Shown here piece by piece: positions 43,594-53,702 of a DNA stretch of 64,000 nt (its first letter is position 1; each line of letters begins with the position of its first letter). The stretch is taken from the NCBI GenBank assembly GCA_036507955.1, contig DATCIH010000078.1:1-64000 (forward strand). The letters are read 5' to 3'. The notes below the pieces were generated by a model. The model was not told where the DNA came from. It made no database searches and worked only from the letters and a program-made list of their open reading frames with translations. This DNA is from DATCIH01 sp036507955 (GTDB lineage Bacteria > Bacillota > Clostridia > Clostridiales > Clostridiaceae). The position numbers were made by a program, and so were the translations under genes.

Positions 43594-44769
43594 TTATTGA
43601 TTAATAACTGTAGCATTTTGGATTAAATCCTCATAATCAAAACACTCAATTCCACCTTTTTTCATTAACTCTAAATTCCACTTTTTTTCTATTAAAAGTG
43701 GATTGCAAAAAAACGAGAAATCATAACCAGATTCGCACATATGTAACAGCTCCTTAGATAATTCATCATCTAGGCTCATGGATATAATACCAATCCATTT
43801 TTGTCTACCAACCCTATTAACATTAGAGGTTATAAAACTGGATAAATTATCCTCACTATCACTTTTATGTCTTATTATATATTCTATAAGACTATTAAAA
43901 TCATTTTTGTTTTCCACAGTAAATGCCTTTTTTATATGAGCATTAACAAGTATACTAACTTTTATGCCTCTTCTGTAGAGAGAATTTATTAATGATACAA
44001 AAAAGTCAATCATTTTTTCTTCATTCATTCCTCCCTTATCATAAGAAACATTTGCTTTGCTCATATCCAATATAATAAGGCTTTCTTGACCTGATACCAC
44101 ATCAAAATTCCTAACAAATAATTCACTATGTTTTGCACTGGCCTTCCAGTGAATTCGCTTAAGACTGTCCCCATCTCTATAATTTCTTAAATCTCTTGTA
44201 GAAACAGGATTTTCAAGACCATTTTTGTTTTCTATAAGTTTTTGAAAACTCGAGTTTTTCTTTGAGGTTAATATGTGAATATCATATAGAATAGGATATA
44301 CCTTTATTTCATCCTTGCTTTGAAAAACTAAATTGCTATCAAAAAGATAGAACATGTCTTTAACTCTTAATTTTATTGCTCCAAAATCATAGATACCTCT
44401 ACTATCAAATACGATTTTTTTATTTACCCAAACCTCCTGATCAATACTTATATCTATAAGATCACCATTATAGTCCCTTTCAAAGGAAGTCAAAACATTG
44501 TTTTGTACATATATAAAAGGATAAGGGAAGAAAGAGCTATTTTTAACTATCATAGTAAAGTTAGCCTTCTCTCCAACTACAAAAACAACTTTTTCAAATC
44601 TTGTATCAATAGATATGAATCGGGTAGCCGCAATTATTTGAAATAATCCTAGCAAAAAAACACATAAAACACAGTAAAATATTGAATATGGTAAATTCCC
44701 ACCCTGAAGATATGCAAAGGTAAAGGTGATTATTAATAACAATATATATTTTATATTGAATTTTATCAT
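43594..44769 (-). CDS. DUF58 domain protein
   Basis: A 391-residue protein. Two N-terminal helices (about 8-45) precede a beta-rich part and a DUF58 domain with RDLRNYRDGDSLKRIHWKAS (about 195-215), then a vWA-like fold with LIILDMSKAN. DUF58 proteins work with MoxR ATPases. It starts directly after the moxR stop codon. Confidence 0.92.
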   Translation of the reverse strand: MIKFNIKYILLLIITFTFAYLQGGNLPYSIFYCVLCVFLLGLFQIIAATRFISIDTRFEKVVFVVGEKANFTMIVKNSSFFPYPFIYVQNNVLTSFERDYNGDLIDISIDQEVWVNKKIVFDSRGIYDFGAIKLRVKDMFYLFDSNLVFQSKDEIKVYPILYDIHILTSKKNSSFQKLIENKNGLENPVSTRDLRNYRDGDSLKRIHWKASAKHSELFVRNFDVVSGQESLIILDMSKANVSYDKGGMNEEKMIDFFVSLINSLYRRGIKVSILVNAHIKKAFTVENKNDFNSLIEYIIRHKSDSEDNLSSFITSNVNRVGRQKWIGIISMSLDDELSKELLHMCESGYDFSFFCNPLLIEKKWNLELMKKGGIECFDYEDLIQNATVINQ

Positions 44770-45711
44770 TTATCTCACCCTAGGTACCTTCAAATTATTG
44801 ATAATATCTTCAATAATCTCATCACTAGTATTCTCATTCGCCTTTTCAAAGGAAGATAAAGTAACTCTATGAGCTAATACTAGTGCAGCATTTTCTTTAA
44901 CATCCTCTGGAATAATATAATCTCTTTTATTAATGACTGCATTGGCTTGTGCTACCCTAAGAAGAGCTAATGCAGCACGGGGGCTAGCCCCCAGGAGCAA
45001 TCTCTTGTTTATCCTGGTAGCATTTACAATTTCCACAATATATTCATTCATTTCTTTAGAGGAATATACCTGTCTTACTTTCTTTTGCAGATCCAAAAGT
45101 TCGCTAGCTGTAGCAACACTTTCCAAATTATCTAAGGGTTCTTGATTTCTATATATCTCTAATATATTTACTTCATCTTCTTTTTTAGGATATCCAAGTT
45201 TAACTCTTATCATAAACCGATCTAGTTGGGCCTCTGGAAGTATATATGTACCTTCATGTTCTATTGGATTTTGCGTTGCAATAACAAAAAAAGGTAAATC
45301 CAATTTATAGGTATTGCCTCCCTCTGAAACCTGTTTTTCCTCCATAACCTCAAGGAGGGCAGATTGTGATTTAGGCGAAGTTCTGTTTATTTCATCAGCA
45401 AGTATAAGATTTGCAAATATAGGTCCTTTTCTAAATTCAAATTCCATATTTTTTTGATTATATATTGATATACCTGTTATATCAGAGGGTAGTACATCCG
45501 GAGTAAATTGGATTCTATTAAAGGTCAAGCTAAAAGATTTTGCAAGGGTTTTTACCAAGGTAGTTTTCCCTACTCCTGGAACATCCTCTATTAGCACATG
45601 CCCATTTGCTAATATACCCTTCATAACGTTATAAATTTCCTTTTTCTTCCCAATTATAACCTTTTCTAGATTATTAACAATTTTTTCAATTAGATCATTA
45701 TTATCTTCCAT
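44770..45711 (-). CDS. MoxR family AAA+ ATPase
   Basis: A 313-residue AAA+ ATPase. Walker A is DVPGVGKTTLVK (about 47), Walker B is LILADEINR (about 108), sensor 1 is FFVIATQNPIE and sensor 2 lies in GASPRAALALLR. MoxR proteins act as chaperone-like remodellers for partner DUF58/vWA proteins; the next two genes are the likely partners. First gene of the trio. Confidence 0.95.
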   Translation of the reverse strand: MEDNNDLIEKIVNNLEKVIIGKKKEIYNVMKGILANGHVLIEDVPGVGKTTLVKTLAKSFSLTFNRIQFTPDVLPSDITGISIYNQKNMEFEFRKGPIFANLILADEINRTSPKSQSALLEVMEEKQVSEGGNTYKLDLPFFVIATQNPIEHEGTYILPEAQLDRFMIRVKLGYPKKEDEVNILEIYRNQEPLDNLESVATASELLDLQKKVRQVYSSKEMNEYIVEIVNATRINKRLLLGASPRAALALLRVAQANAVINKRDYIIPEDVKENAALVLAHRVTLSSFEKANENTSDEIIEDIINNLKVPRVR

Positions 45712-45924
45712 AATTCTCCTTTCGTTAAACTAGCGTTACCATAAATTATACCATATATTTCATTAATATAATTAATTTGCAAAAAATTCATAAATAGTTC
45801 ACAAATAAAAAATAGATAGAATTAACTATCCACTATCTTTTTTTGTTTACTATGATAAAATAAATTTGTAATAAGTTAACATTGTCTAAAAAAAACTTGG
45901 TGAAAGTTAACATAGGAGGGTATT

Positions 45925-47145
45925 TTGAAAAAATATGTGATGTTATTTCTAATATTTTTTTGTCTTATAATATGTAAAGAAGTAAAAGCGGATAGTATAG
46001 TACCTCCTAATATAAACTGCAAAAGTGCTATAACTGTTGATATAGATACTGGAGAAATTATATATGCTTTAAATATTGATGAAAAAGCATATCCTGCCAG
46101 TATAACAAAGCTTATGACTGGTCTTATTTTAGCTGAAAGTAAAAATAAAAATGATATTTTATATTACACCCAGGCAGCTAAGCTAGAAGAACCCTTTTCT
46201 GCAGATTATAATATACACCCTATAAAAGTAGGAAGCAGCATAAACTGTCAAACTGCTATGGATTTAATGCTGATGAATTCAACAAACGATATAGCAAAAA
46301 TGATTGGTGATAATCTATCCTCTAGTAATGAATTCCCAACCATGATGAATGTGAAAGCTAGCTTATTAAATATGAAACATACTGATTTTGCAAACCCAAA
46401 TGGGCTTCCAAATATAAATCACTATACTACTTCTTACGATTTAACCTTACTTGGAAAAGCAGCTTTCCTAAATCCATGGGTTAAAGAGGTAATCAGTAGC
46501 AAAAGTGCAAATGTAATCTTCCCAGATGGTTTTACAAAGGAAATAACAAACACAAATAAAATCTTAAATACTTCTTATTGCATCGCAGGTAAAACAGGAT
46601 TTACAGAAGCTGCTGGAAGATGTTTATTGGCTATTTTCCAAAATAATAATAAAAAGATTATATCTGTAGTACTAGGTGCTCCTTATGATACTACTACAGT
46701 TTATGATGACACTTTGAAAATAGTTAACTGGAGTTTTAGCGCTAAAAAGACAGTCCTATATAAAGAAAAAGTTCCTATTAAAAAGGAAAAAGTAAAATTT
46801 AAGTTGTTTAAATTTTTTGGACCATCTATTACTGTAGACGTACCAATCATATCTAAAGAAAATATATCCTATTACGGTAATTATATAAATAATTTAGAAT
46901 TAAAGAAATCCACGCATCTATCTATGGACCCTTGGAAATTAAGTAAAAATGTCTCTATTGGTACTGTAAATATTAAAGAAAGGGATACAGAAAATTCCTA
47001 CAAATTGTATCCCTCCATTTCTACAGGGGATATTCAATATAGCTTAAAGCTTTTATATTTTTCTACCGATATATATTTATTCATAATATACATAACCTTC
47101 TTATTAATAACACTAGGTATAATTAAGATAATTAAATGTTGTTAA
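45925..47145 (+). CDS. D-alanyl-D-alanine carboxypeptidase (S11 family)
   Basis: A 406-residue secreted penicillin-binding protein of the DacF type. A signal peptide (about 1-22) precedes the catalytic Ser-Lys in PASITKLM (about 57-64), the SxN motif in MNSTNDIAK (about 118) and KTG in AGKTGFTEA (about 222). A C-terminal membrane helix (about 378-400) anchors it. The start is TTG at 45925, four bases after AGGAGGG. It trims pentapeptide stems. Its 3' end overlaps the convergent CPBP gene by 14 bases. Confidence 0.94.
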   Translation: MKKYVMLFLIFFCLIICKEVKADSIVPPNINCKSAITVDIDTGEIIYALNIDEKAYPASITKLMTGLILAESKNKNDILYYTQAAKLEEPFSADYNIHPIKVGSSINCQTAMDLMLMNSTNDIAKMIGDNLSSSNEFPTMMNVKASLLNMKHTDFANPNGLPNINHYTTSYDLTLLGKAAFLNPWVKEVISSKSANVIFPDGFTKEITNTNKILNTSYCIAGKTGFTEAAGRCLLAIFQNNNKKIISVVLGAPYDTTTVYDDTLKIVNWSFSAKKTVLYKEKVPIKKEKVKFKLFKFFGPSITVDVPIISKENISYYGNYINNLELKKSTHLSMDPWKLSKNVSIGTVNIKERDTENSYKLYPSISTGDIQYSLKLLYFSTDIYLFIIYITFLLITLGIIKIIKCC

Positions 47146-47950
47146 TTCTATTTCTATATATAGATACCATAGGAATTATGATTAAGATAGCACCTAAAAT
47201 AATATAAATGATAAAAGGTATGAAATTCAAATATTGTATGAAAAAATTAGAACCGTTAAATAACATGTGTACAAAAATATTTACCCATATGGATTTGGTC
47301 CATAAATATGTGATTCCTAAAATAAGTGCTAATAAAAATGCGTAAGAGCCTTGTAGAAGATTCCCGTGAAAAACTCCAAATATAACAGCTTGAATTACTA
47401 TAGCCGGAATTATGGGGGCTATTTTCTTTAGTTCATTAAATATTAAACCTCTAAAAAGAGTCTCCTCAAATATAGGTACCACAATGGAAGTAACTATGAT
47501 AATAAAAATTGGATTTTCCTTGTTCATTATACTAGAAATCATTTTATTATATTCTGGGAAAAGCTTATCCACTGGAATAAAGTTCATAACGGAACCCACT
47601 ACCATACTTGCTCCGAGTCCCAACGCTCCGGCAAGAAACAATTTATCAATACCTATTCTTCTAAAACCAGCTTCATGAAAAATATTCTTTCCTTTTGCAA
47701 AGAATATAAGCCAATAAATCAAAAATGTTATAAGGATAGATATAACAAGAATAAGATTGATATTTGATGTATATTGATTTAATATATTATTTGTGAATCC
47801 CTCTTGATTCCTATATTTATCTGAATTATTAGTTAATATATATCTAAAGGTTACATAGATAATCGTGCCAATACCAACAAACAACTGAATTAGTATATAC
47901 AGTCCTCCATATATAATCATATTACCTACTGCTTTTAAATACCTTTTCAA
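47132..47950 (-). CDS. CPBP family intramembrane metalloprotease
   Basis: A 272-residue protein with about seven helices. The ABI/CAAX-protease motifs are EETLFRGLIFNEL (about 161) and FGVFHGN (about 192), the expected metal and catalytic residues. Substrate unknown; in Firmicutes relatives act in bacteriocin self-protection or envelope stress. It is convergent with the carboxypeptidase gene. Confidence 0.9.
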   Translation of the reverse strand: MKRYLKAVGNMIIYGGLYILIQLFVGIGTIIYVTFRYILTNNSDKYRNQEGFTNNILNQYTSNINLILVISILITFLIYWLIFFAKGKNIFHEAGFRRIGIDKLFLAGALGLGASMVVGSVMNFIPVDKLFPEYNKMISSIMNKENPIFIIIVTSIVVPIFEETLFRGLIFNELKKIAPIIPAIVIQAVIFGVFHGNLLQGSYAFLLALILGITYLWTKSIWVNIFVHMLFNGSNFFIQYLNFIPFIIYIILGAILIIIPMVSIYRNRINNI

Positions 47951-48024
47951 TCCAAAACTTCCTTTCTATATAAATAAGCACTATTATTATATCATATTGA
48001 AATAATTTTCCAAAGGAGTTTGCT

Positions 48025-48729
48025 ATGAATTTTGCGAATAATTCCAATTTTATTTCTTCTGGAAGTGGAATCAACAATGAAAGTAGTTTACATAAGGATA
48101 TAAAGAAATACTTAATGGCAGAAGGAGATATTTTTGAAGGTAAATTAGAAGGATATATAATAGATATTATCAGAGGGGATAGCTTAATAGAAATTCAAAC
48201 CAAAAACTTTTCAGCTATAAGAAATAAACTTAGAGTGTTACTTGAAAAACACAAAATAACACTTGTATATCCTATATATATTGAGAAATTGATAATTAGG
48301 TATGATAAAGATAATAATATAATAAGTAGAAGAAAATCTCCTAAAAAAGGTACCCTCTTAGACATATTTAATGAACTCATTAGGATACCTGACCTCTTAC
48401 TAATTGATAATTTAAAAATTCAGCTTTTAGTTATAACTGTTGAGGAAAAACAAATAGCTGATGGGAAAGGAAGCTGGAGAAGGAAGGGTGTTAGTATAGT
48501 TGATAGAACACTTATTTCAGTAAGGGACAACCTATTAATTCATGAAGCCTCTGAGCTTCTAGCCTTGTTTGATTTTTCCTTTGATGGTATTTTTTCAACA
48601 AAAGATTTTTCATTAACGACTAAAATAAATATAACTTCCGTAAGAAAAATAATTTATTGTTTAAACAAGTTATGTTTAATAAAACAAGTAGGGAAAACAG
48701 GCAATCTGATATTATACTCAAGGACTTAA
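48025..48729 (+). CDS. Uncharacterised protein with possible PD-(D/E)xK-like fold and C-terminal winged helix
   Basis: A 234-residue soluble protein with no recognised named family. The N-terminal half contains E42, D47 in IIDIIRGD and E56-I-Q58 in SLIEIQTKN, spaced as in PD-(D/E)xK nuclease-like cores (D-x8-E-x-Q/K), followed by a helix and the strand ITLVYPI. The middle has a basic stretch RRKSPKKGTLLDIFNEL. The C-terminal 60 residues look like a winged helix (TTKINITSVRKIIYCLNKL). An ATG after AAAGGAG starts it. It is convergent with the HD-GYP gene, three bases apart. Confidence 0.6.
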   Translation: MNFANNSNFISSGSGINNESSLHKDIKKYLMAEGDIFEGKLEGYIIDIIRGDSLIEIQTKNFSAIRNKLRVLLEKHKITLVYPIYIEKLIIRYDKDNNIISRRKSPKKGTLLDIFNELIRIPDLLLIDNLKIQLLVITVEEKQIADGKGSWRRKGVSIVDRTLISVRDNLLIHEASELLALFDFSFDGIFSTKDFSLTTKINITSVRKIIYCLNKLCLIKQVGKTGNLILYSRT

Positions 48730-48732
48730 TTG

Positions 48733-49806
48733 TCAAATCACAATTGAAGCCACTACCACCGAATTGAATTTTAACAAATCGATTTCATAAACAGGAGTGA
48801 TTGGTTTCCCTGTAACACTATCATAAATAACTCTAACAACAGGCCTATTAGGAAATCCTTTATTCTGCCTTATAACATATGCTTCTATCCCATTTGATAG
48901 TTTAAGACAGCACCCTAAGGGATATACTGCAAAGGTTTTTCTGAAAAGGTTCACAAGTTCTGGCTCGAACATTGTTCCAGATCCAGATAAAATAAGCTCA
49001 TAGGCTTCATTAGGATTAAATCTACTTCTATAGCTTCTATTGGCGCTCACAGCAGTAAAAACATCACAAATACTTATTATTCTAGCCAAATAATAAATAT
49101 TCTCTCCCTGTAAGCCAAAGGGGTACCCTTTGCCATCATATCTTTCGTGATGCTCGCCTACAGCCTCTATAATTTCTTTTTGGAAAAAAGGATGCATCCT
49201 AAGTATTTCTACTCCATAGGCAGAATGATTCCTCATTTCCTTAAACTCTACCTCTGTGAGGACACCCTTTTTATTCGTAATATCTTGAGGCACTTTTGTC
49301 TTACCTATATCATGAAAAATTGCAGCCATACCAAGAATTCTTAAATCTTCATTATTTAATTTCAGGGCTGACCCAAGGAATATAGACATTATGCAGGTAT
49401 CTATACAATGAACATAGGTGTAATTATCATAGGTTTTAACTTCATATAAATTAGTGTTTACATCCCCTGTTTCAGATATATACGTTATCAATTCTTCAAT
49501 TGAACTTAGCGACCTTAATATATTATCTTTATCCTCATCGCTATCACAATATAGTAAATTATTAAAAACTTCAGGTAGAGTGGTAAGAACATTATTTTTC
49601 AACTCTACTAACTCTAGATCCTCAGATATGTCACTTAATTTTTCTTCTTCAACATAAATATAAAATATACCATAATTTCTAATTAATTTCACATATTCAG
49701 ACGTAATAATAGTGCCCAATTTTAAAAGCACTTTGCCTTCTTGAGATAAAATGTTTCTTGCTAATACTTCATTTCCTTTAAGCTTTCGTGTAAAAATTAA
49801 CTTCAT
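48733..49806 (-). CDS. HD-GYP domain phosphodiesterase
   Basis: A 357-residue protein. An N-terminal region (about 1-115) lacks a recognised sensor domain. The HD-GYP domain has IFHDIGKTKVP (about 165) and HHERYDGKGYP (about 219), complete metal and signature residues. Members hydrolyse cyclic di-GMP or other cyclic dinucleotides. The C-terminal 55 residues contain a beta-rich extension. Confidence 0.93.
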   Translation of the reverse strand: MKLIFTRKLKGNEVLARNILSQEGKVLLKLGTIITSEYVKLIRNYGIFYIYVEEEKLSDISEDLELVELKNNVLTTLPEVFNNLLYCDSDEDKDNILRSLSSIEELITYISETGDVNTNLYEVKTYDNYTYVHCIDTCIMSIFLGSALKLNNEDLRILGMAAIFHDIGKTKVPQDITNKKGVLTEVEFKEMRNHSAYGVEILRMHPFFQKEIIEAVGEHHERYDGKGYPFGLQGENIYYLARIISICDVFTAVSANRSYRSRFNPNEAYELILSGSGTMFEPELVNLFRKTFAVYPLGCCLKLSNGIEAYVIRQNKGFPNRPVVRVIYDSVTGKPITPVYEIDLLKFNSVVVASIVI

Positions 49807-50064
49807 ATCAAATTCCTCTTTGCTTTACCTTATTATTGATATTTATATATTCTACATTTATCGTCATTTTACCTTTTAGCTTTAATACTTATACGAATTT
49901 TATTTACTTTAATCTATAATAAAGTGCTACTTTCTAATATTTTACAGGCTATATCTTGTTGTTTTTTCTACGGATTAATAATATAATGTACTAGTGACTG
50001 TTATACTGCATATTTATAACTGTATCATAATTAATTTTTTCAATTTTATCTGGAGGTGCATTGT

Positions 50065-51993
50065 ATGAACAACCTAATCCTTTTATTAATAGTGGTTCCG
50101 CTAATTTTCGCAATACTATTTACTTTGAGCAATAATAAGACATTTTATAAAATTATATCTTATGCTCTTTGTTTATTTGGAACTACTGTTTCAATAATGC
50201 TGGCTTATCACGGAACTGGTAACATTAAGATTTCTGGTACAGCCTTTAGCATTGTAGAAGGAATAATTATTATCTGCGAACTTTTAATTATTTTATTTCT
50301 TTTTTATGTATCCATTAAAAACAAAAGATGGGGAGTACTAACTTTAACTGCTATTTCAACTGTTTTATCCGTTTACACAACTTTCTTTATTGGGAAGAGC
50401 GAAACGTCAATAATAAATGTTGATAGCTTATCTATAGTGATGGCACTTATTGTAAATATTGTAGGTACCTTGATTGTAGTATTTGCTAATGGCTATATGA
50501 CAGAATATGAACATCACAGAGGTATGAAAAGCAAGCAGAAACTTTTCTATGCTGTTATATGTGTGTTTTTAGCAGCTATGAACGGGCTTATATTTAGTGA
50601 TTCTTTATCTTGGATGTATTTTTTCTGGGAAATCACAACTTTAGCTTCCTTTATATTAATAGCTTATAATGCAGATGCAGAAGCCTTAAATAGCGGCTTT
50701 AGAGCATTATTTATCAATATTATAGGTGGAATCAGTTTTATAGGTGGAATTATAATTTTTAAAACCTCTATGAATATTGACAGCTTCTCAGGAATATTAG
50801 CACATGGTAGGGTTTCTTCCTTTGCTATAATACCTGTATTTTTGCTTTGCATTGCAGGCTTTGCTAAATCAGCTCAGGTTCCTTTCCAAAGCTGGCTACT
50901 CGGAGCAATGGTTGCCCCTACACCAGTATCAGCGTTACTTCATTCAAGTACCATGGTAAAAGCCGGTGTATTCTTAATTATAAAGCTTTCCCCAGCCTTT
51001 GCAGGGACAAGCCTTGGAACCGCAATAGCAGTTTATGGTGCTTTCACCTTCGTGCTATGCTCTGCAATGGCAGTTTCACAAAGTAATGCAAAAAGGGTTC
51101 TTGCTTATTCCACCATTGCAAATCTGGGACTAATAATTTGTAGTGCTGGAATAGGAACTGGAGTCGCAATTGCTGCTGCAATAACATTATTAATATTCCA
51201 TGCAGTGTCTAAAGCTCTTTTATTCTTATGCACTGGACAAATCGAGCATACTATCGGAAGTCGGGACATAGAGGACATGTTTGGACTTATTCATAAAGCT
51301 CCAGCACTTACTTTAATTACTGCCTTTGGTATTATATCCATGATTTTGCCTCCATTTGGAGTTCTTGTTACAAAGTGGATCTCCATTGAAGCATCTGCCA
51401 CCAATCCACTTGTTGTTATTTTCTTAGTCTTAGGTAGTGCTTTAACAACTATTTATTACATTAAATGGTTAGGGACAATGTTATCTTTCCCTTCAGTTAA
51501 TTTAAAACCTGAAAAAACAATAAAACGTCCTTTTAGTGTATATTTAGTGCTTTCAATATTAAGTGTAATAGTTCTTGCAATCAGTATATTTATAACTCCA
51601 ATTTACAATAATTTAGTAGCTCCTGAAATAAAATCTTTGGCTATTAAATCAAAGGATTCCTTATCTGCGGTTTTTGGAGATGTTAGTTCTAAATCTGGTA
51701 CCTTCAATAATTCTTTAGTGTTCATAGCACTGGGAATACTGATAGTTCTAAGCTTAATTGTATGGAAAGTATTAGTTTCTAAAACACAGGTTAAAAGTAT
51801 TTACATGTGTGGCGAAAACAATTCTCCAGACAATGATAAAAATATGTTTAGATCTGGTAATGATTCTTTAGTTGAATCTAATATTTCAAATTATTATCTT
51901 AAAGATATCTTTAATGAAAAAGCCCTTTCTACCTTGGGTTATGTGGTTTCAATTTCCATTATTTTAGTTGTACTGATAGGAGGGTTACTATGA
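50065..51993 (+). CDS. echA: Ech hydrogenase subunit A (NuoL-like antiporter subunit)
   Basis: A 642-residue polytopic protein with about 16 helices, of the NuoL/MrpA-like antiporter family. The core has SLSWMYFFWEITTLASF (about 180-195, with the key Glu) and PVSALLHSSTMVKAGVFLI (about 288-306, with the lysine). It is the ion-pumping module of the hydrogenase. The frame opens three codons earlier; GGAGGTG sets the ATG at 50065. It overlaps echB by four bases. Confidence 0.93.
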   Translation: MNNLILLLIVVPLIFAILFTLSNNKTFYKIISYALCLFGTTVSIMLAYHGTGNIKISGTAFSIVEGIIIICELLIILFLFYVSIKNKRWGVLTLTAISTVLSVYTTFFIGKSETSIINVDSLSIVMALIVNIVGTLIVVFANGYMTEYEHHRGMKSKQKLFYAVICVFLAAMNGLIFSDSLSWMYFFWEITTLASFILIAYNADAEALNSGFRALFINIIGGISFIGGIIIFKTSMNIDSFSGILAHGRVSSFAIIPVFLLCIAGFAKSAQVPFQSWLLGAMVAPTPVSALLHSSTMVKAGVFLIIKLSPAFAGTSLGTAIAVYGAFTFVLCSAMAVSQSNAKRVLAYSTIANLGLIICSAGIGTGVAIAAAITLLIFHAVSKALLFLCTGQIEHTIGSRDIEDMFGLIHKAPALTLITAFGIISMILPPFGVLVTKWISIEASATNPLVVIFLVLGSALTTIYYIKWLGTMLSFPSVNLKPEKTIKRPFSVYLVLSILSVIVLAISIFITPIYNNLVAPEIKSLAIKSKDSLSAVFGDVSSKSGTFNNSLVFIALGILIVLSLIVWKVLVSKTQVKSIYMCGENNSPDNDKNMFRSGNDSLVESNISNYYLKDIFNEKALSTLGYVVSISIILVVLIGGLL

Positions 51994-52859
51994 TTCAAAG
52001 CGATATAATAAAAATTCTTCTTGTTGTTATATTATCTCCAATTTTAGGCTGTTTACTTGCAGGTTTAGATAGAAAAATAACTGCTCACCTTCAAGGTAGA
52101 GTAGGACCACCTATACTTCAGCCTTACTATGATTTTAGAAAACTATTAGCAAAGGAAAACTTTGTATCAAATAGATTTCAAAATCTGTACATTTTAGCTT
52201 ATTTCATTTTCATATTAGCAAGCTTACTTATGTTAGTATTCGAAATGGACTTACTTATGATTGTATTCGTATTTACTTTTGCAAATATTGCCTTGATTAT
52301 TGGCGGTATGAGTACTGGTTCTCCTTACAGCAAGATAGGAAGCCAAAGGGAAACTATGGCAATGCTCGCTTACGAGCCTATATTAGTTTTTTATATAGTA
52401 GGTATGTTTATGCTTACAGGATCCTTTACAATCTCAAAACTTAATTCCTTTAAACTACCATTAATTGCTTATTTACCATTAATTTTTGTATGCATGCTTT
52501 ATATAATGCTAGTAAAGTTTAAAAAATCCCCTTTTGATTTTGCAAGCTCTCACCATGCTCATCAAGAATTAGTAAAAGGAATAATGACTGAATTTTCTGG
52601 CCCTACAATGGCTATTATAGAACTTAGTCATTGGTATGAAACAGTATTCCTTCTAGGCTTAATGTTTATATTTTGGAAGCAAAATATTTTTATTGGTGTG
52701 ATTATATCAATAATAACGTATCTCTTTGTAATTATAGTAGATAATATATCTGCAAGATTATATTGGAAATGGTTTTTAAAATATACTTGGTCAGTTGCTG
52801 TAGTTGTTTCTATAGCTAATATATTAGTACTATATATCTACAAAATAAAATTATCATAG
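51990..52859 (+). CDS. echB: Ech hydrogenase subunit B (NuoH-like)
   Basis: A 289-residue membrane protein with about eight helices, related to NuoH/HycD. GRVGPPILQPYYDFRKLLAK near the N-terminus and the KFKKSPFDFASSHHAHQELVKG loop (about 180-200) are family signatures. It anchors the peripheral hydrogenase module to the membrane arm. It starts ATGATTC within the end of echA. Confidence 0.95.
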   Translation: MIQSDIIKILLVVILSPILGCLLAGLDRKITAHLQGRVGPPILQPYYDFRKLLAKENFVSNRFQNLYILAYFIFILASLLMLVFEMDLLMIVFVFTFANIALIIGGMSTGSPYSKIGSQRETMAMLAYEPILVFYIVGMFMLTGSFTISKLNSFKLPLIAYLPLIFVCMLYIMLVKFKKSPFDFASSHHAHQELVKGIMTEFSGPTMAIIELSHWYETVFLLGLMFIFWKQNIFIGVIISIITYLFVIIVDNISARLYWKWFLKYTWSVAVVVSIANILVLYIYKIKLS

Positions 52860-52874
52860 AAAGGAGTTTTACTT

Positions 52875-53333
52875 ATGTGTGCTAAAGGAGTTATGAGCAA
52901 ATCACCTTGGGTTGTACATGTTAATTGTAACAGCTGTAATGGGTGTGATATAGAATTTTTAGCTTGCCTTACTCCCTTATATGACGCAGAGAGATTTGGT
53001 GTTATAAATATTGGTAGCCCAAAACAAGCGGATATAATGGTTGTAACAGGTTCAGTAAATCACAAGAATATTGATGTAGTAAGAAACATATATGATCAGA
53101 TGCCTGGTCCTAAAGCAGTTGTCGCTGTGGGAGCCTGTGCTTGTAGTGGTGGAATCTTCCACAGCTGCTATAACGTTATTGGCGGAGTTGACAAGGCTGT
53201 ACCAGTTGATGTTTATGTTCCTGGCTGCTGTCCAAAACCTGAATCAATGCTAGATGGTGTTCTTCAGGCTGCAGCAATACTCGAAAAAAAGCGATTAGAT
53301 AAAAACTATAAAGTTGAGGAGGTTAAAGTATGA
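52875..53333 (+). CDS. echC: Ech hydrogenase small subunit C (NuoB-like)
   Basis: A 152-residue iron-sulfur subunit. The proximal 4Fe-4S ligands are C21 and C24 (NCNSCNGCDIE), a Cys in GACACSGG (about 88) and one in PGCCPKPESM (about 117). It passes electrons from the ferredoxin-like subunit to the NiFe site. Good ribosome-binding site AAAGGAG. It overlaps echD by four bases (ATGA). Confidence 0.95.
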   Translation: MCAKGVMSKSPWVVHVNCNSCNGCDIEFLACLTPLYDAERFGVINIGSPKQADIMVVTGSVNHKNIDVVRNIYDQMPGPKAVVAVGACACSGGIFHSCYNVIGGVDKAVPVDVYVPGCCPKPESMLDGVLQAAAILEKKRLDKNYKVEEVKV

Positions 53334-53686
53334 AGCTTGAGGAATTTATAGTTGTTGATAAAGAAAATATTCTAAACGAAGTTAGTAAAATGAAGATGGA
53401 AGACTATAGATTGGTTGCCATTACCTGTGATAAGGAAGGTGACGCCTTCGAAATGATTTATCATTTTGATAAAAACTACGAAATGAAAAATGTTAAGATT
53501 ACAGTTGATCTAAAGGATACATTAAAGAGTATATCTCATATTTACTCTCCTGCTTTCCTTATAGAAAATGAGTATCAAGATTTATTTGGATTTGTTTATG
53601 AGGGCTTGATTATTGATTATAAAGGTAAACTTTATCTTACTGAAAATGGTCCTAAAACTCCAATGTTAGATAAAAAAGGAAACTAG
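53330..53686 (+). CDS. echD: Ech hydrogenase subunit D (NuoC-like)
   Basis: A 118-residue protein related to the 30-kDa NuoC subunit. The C-terminal pattern PAFLIENEYQDLFGF is the conserved motif of the family. It has no cofactor ligands. Translation is coupled to echC by the ATGA overlap. Confidence 0.9.
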   Translation: MKLEEFIVVDKENILNEVSKMKMEDYRLVAITCDKEGDAFEMIYHFDKNYEMKNVKITVDLKDTLKSISHIYSPAFLIENEYQDLFGFVYEGLIIDYKGKLYLTENGPKTPMLDKKGN

Positions 53687-53702
53687 AAAGGAGAGAAAAT
53701 TA

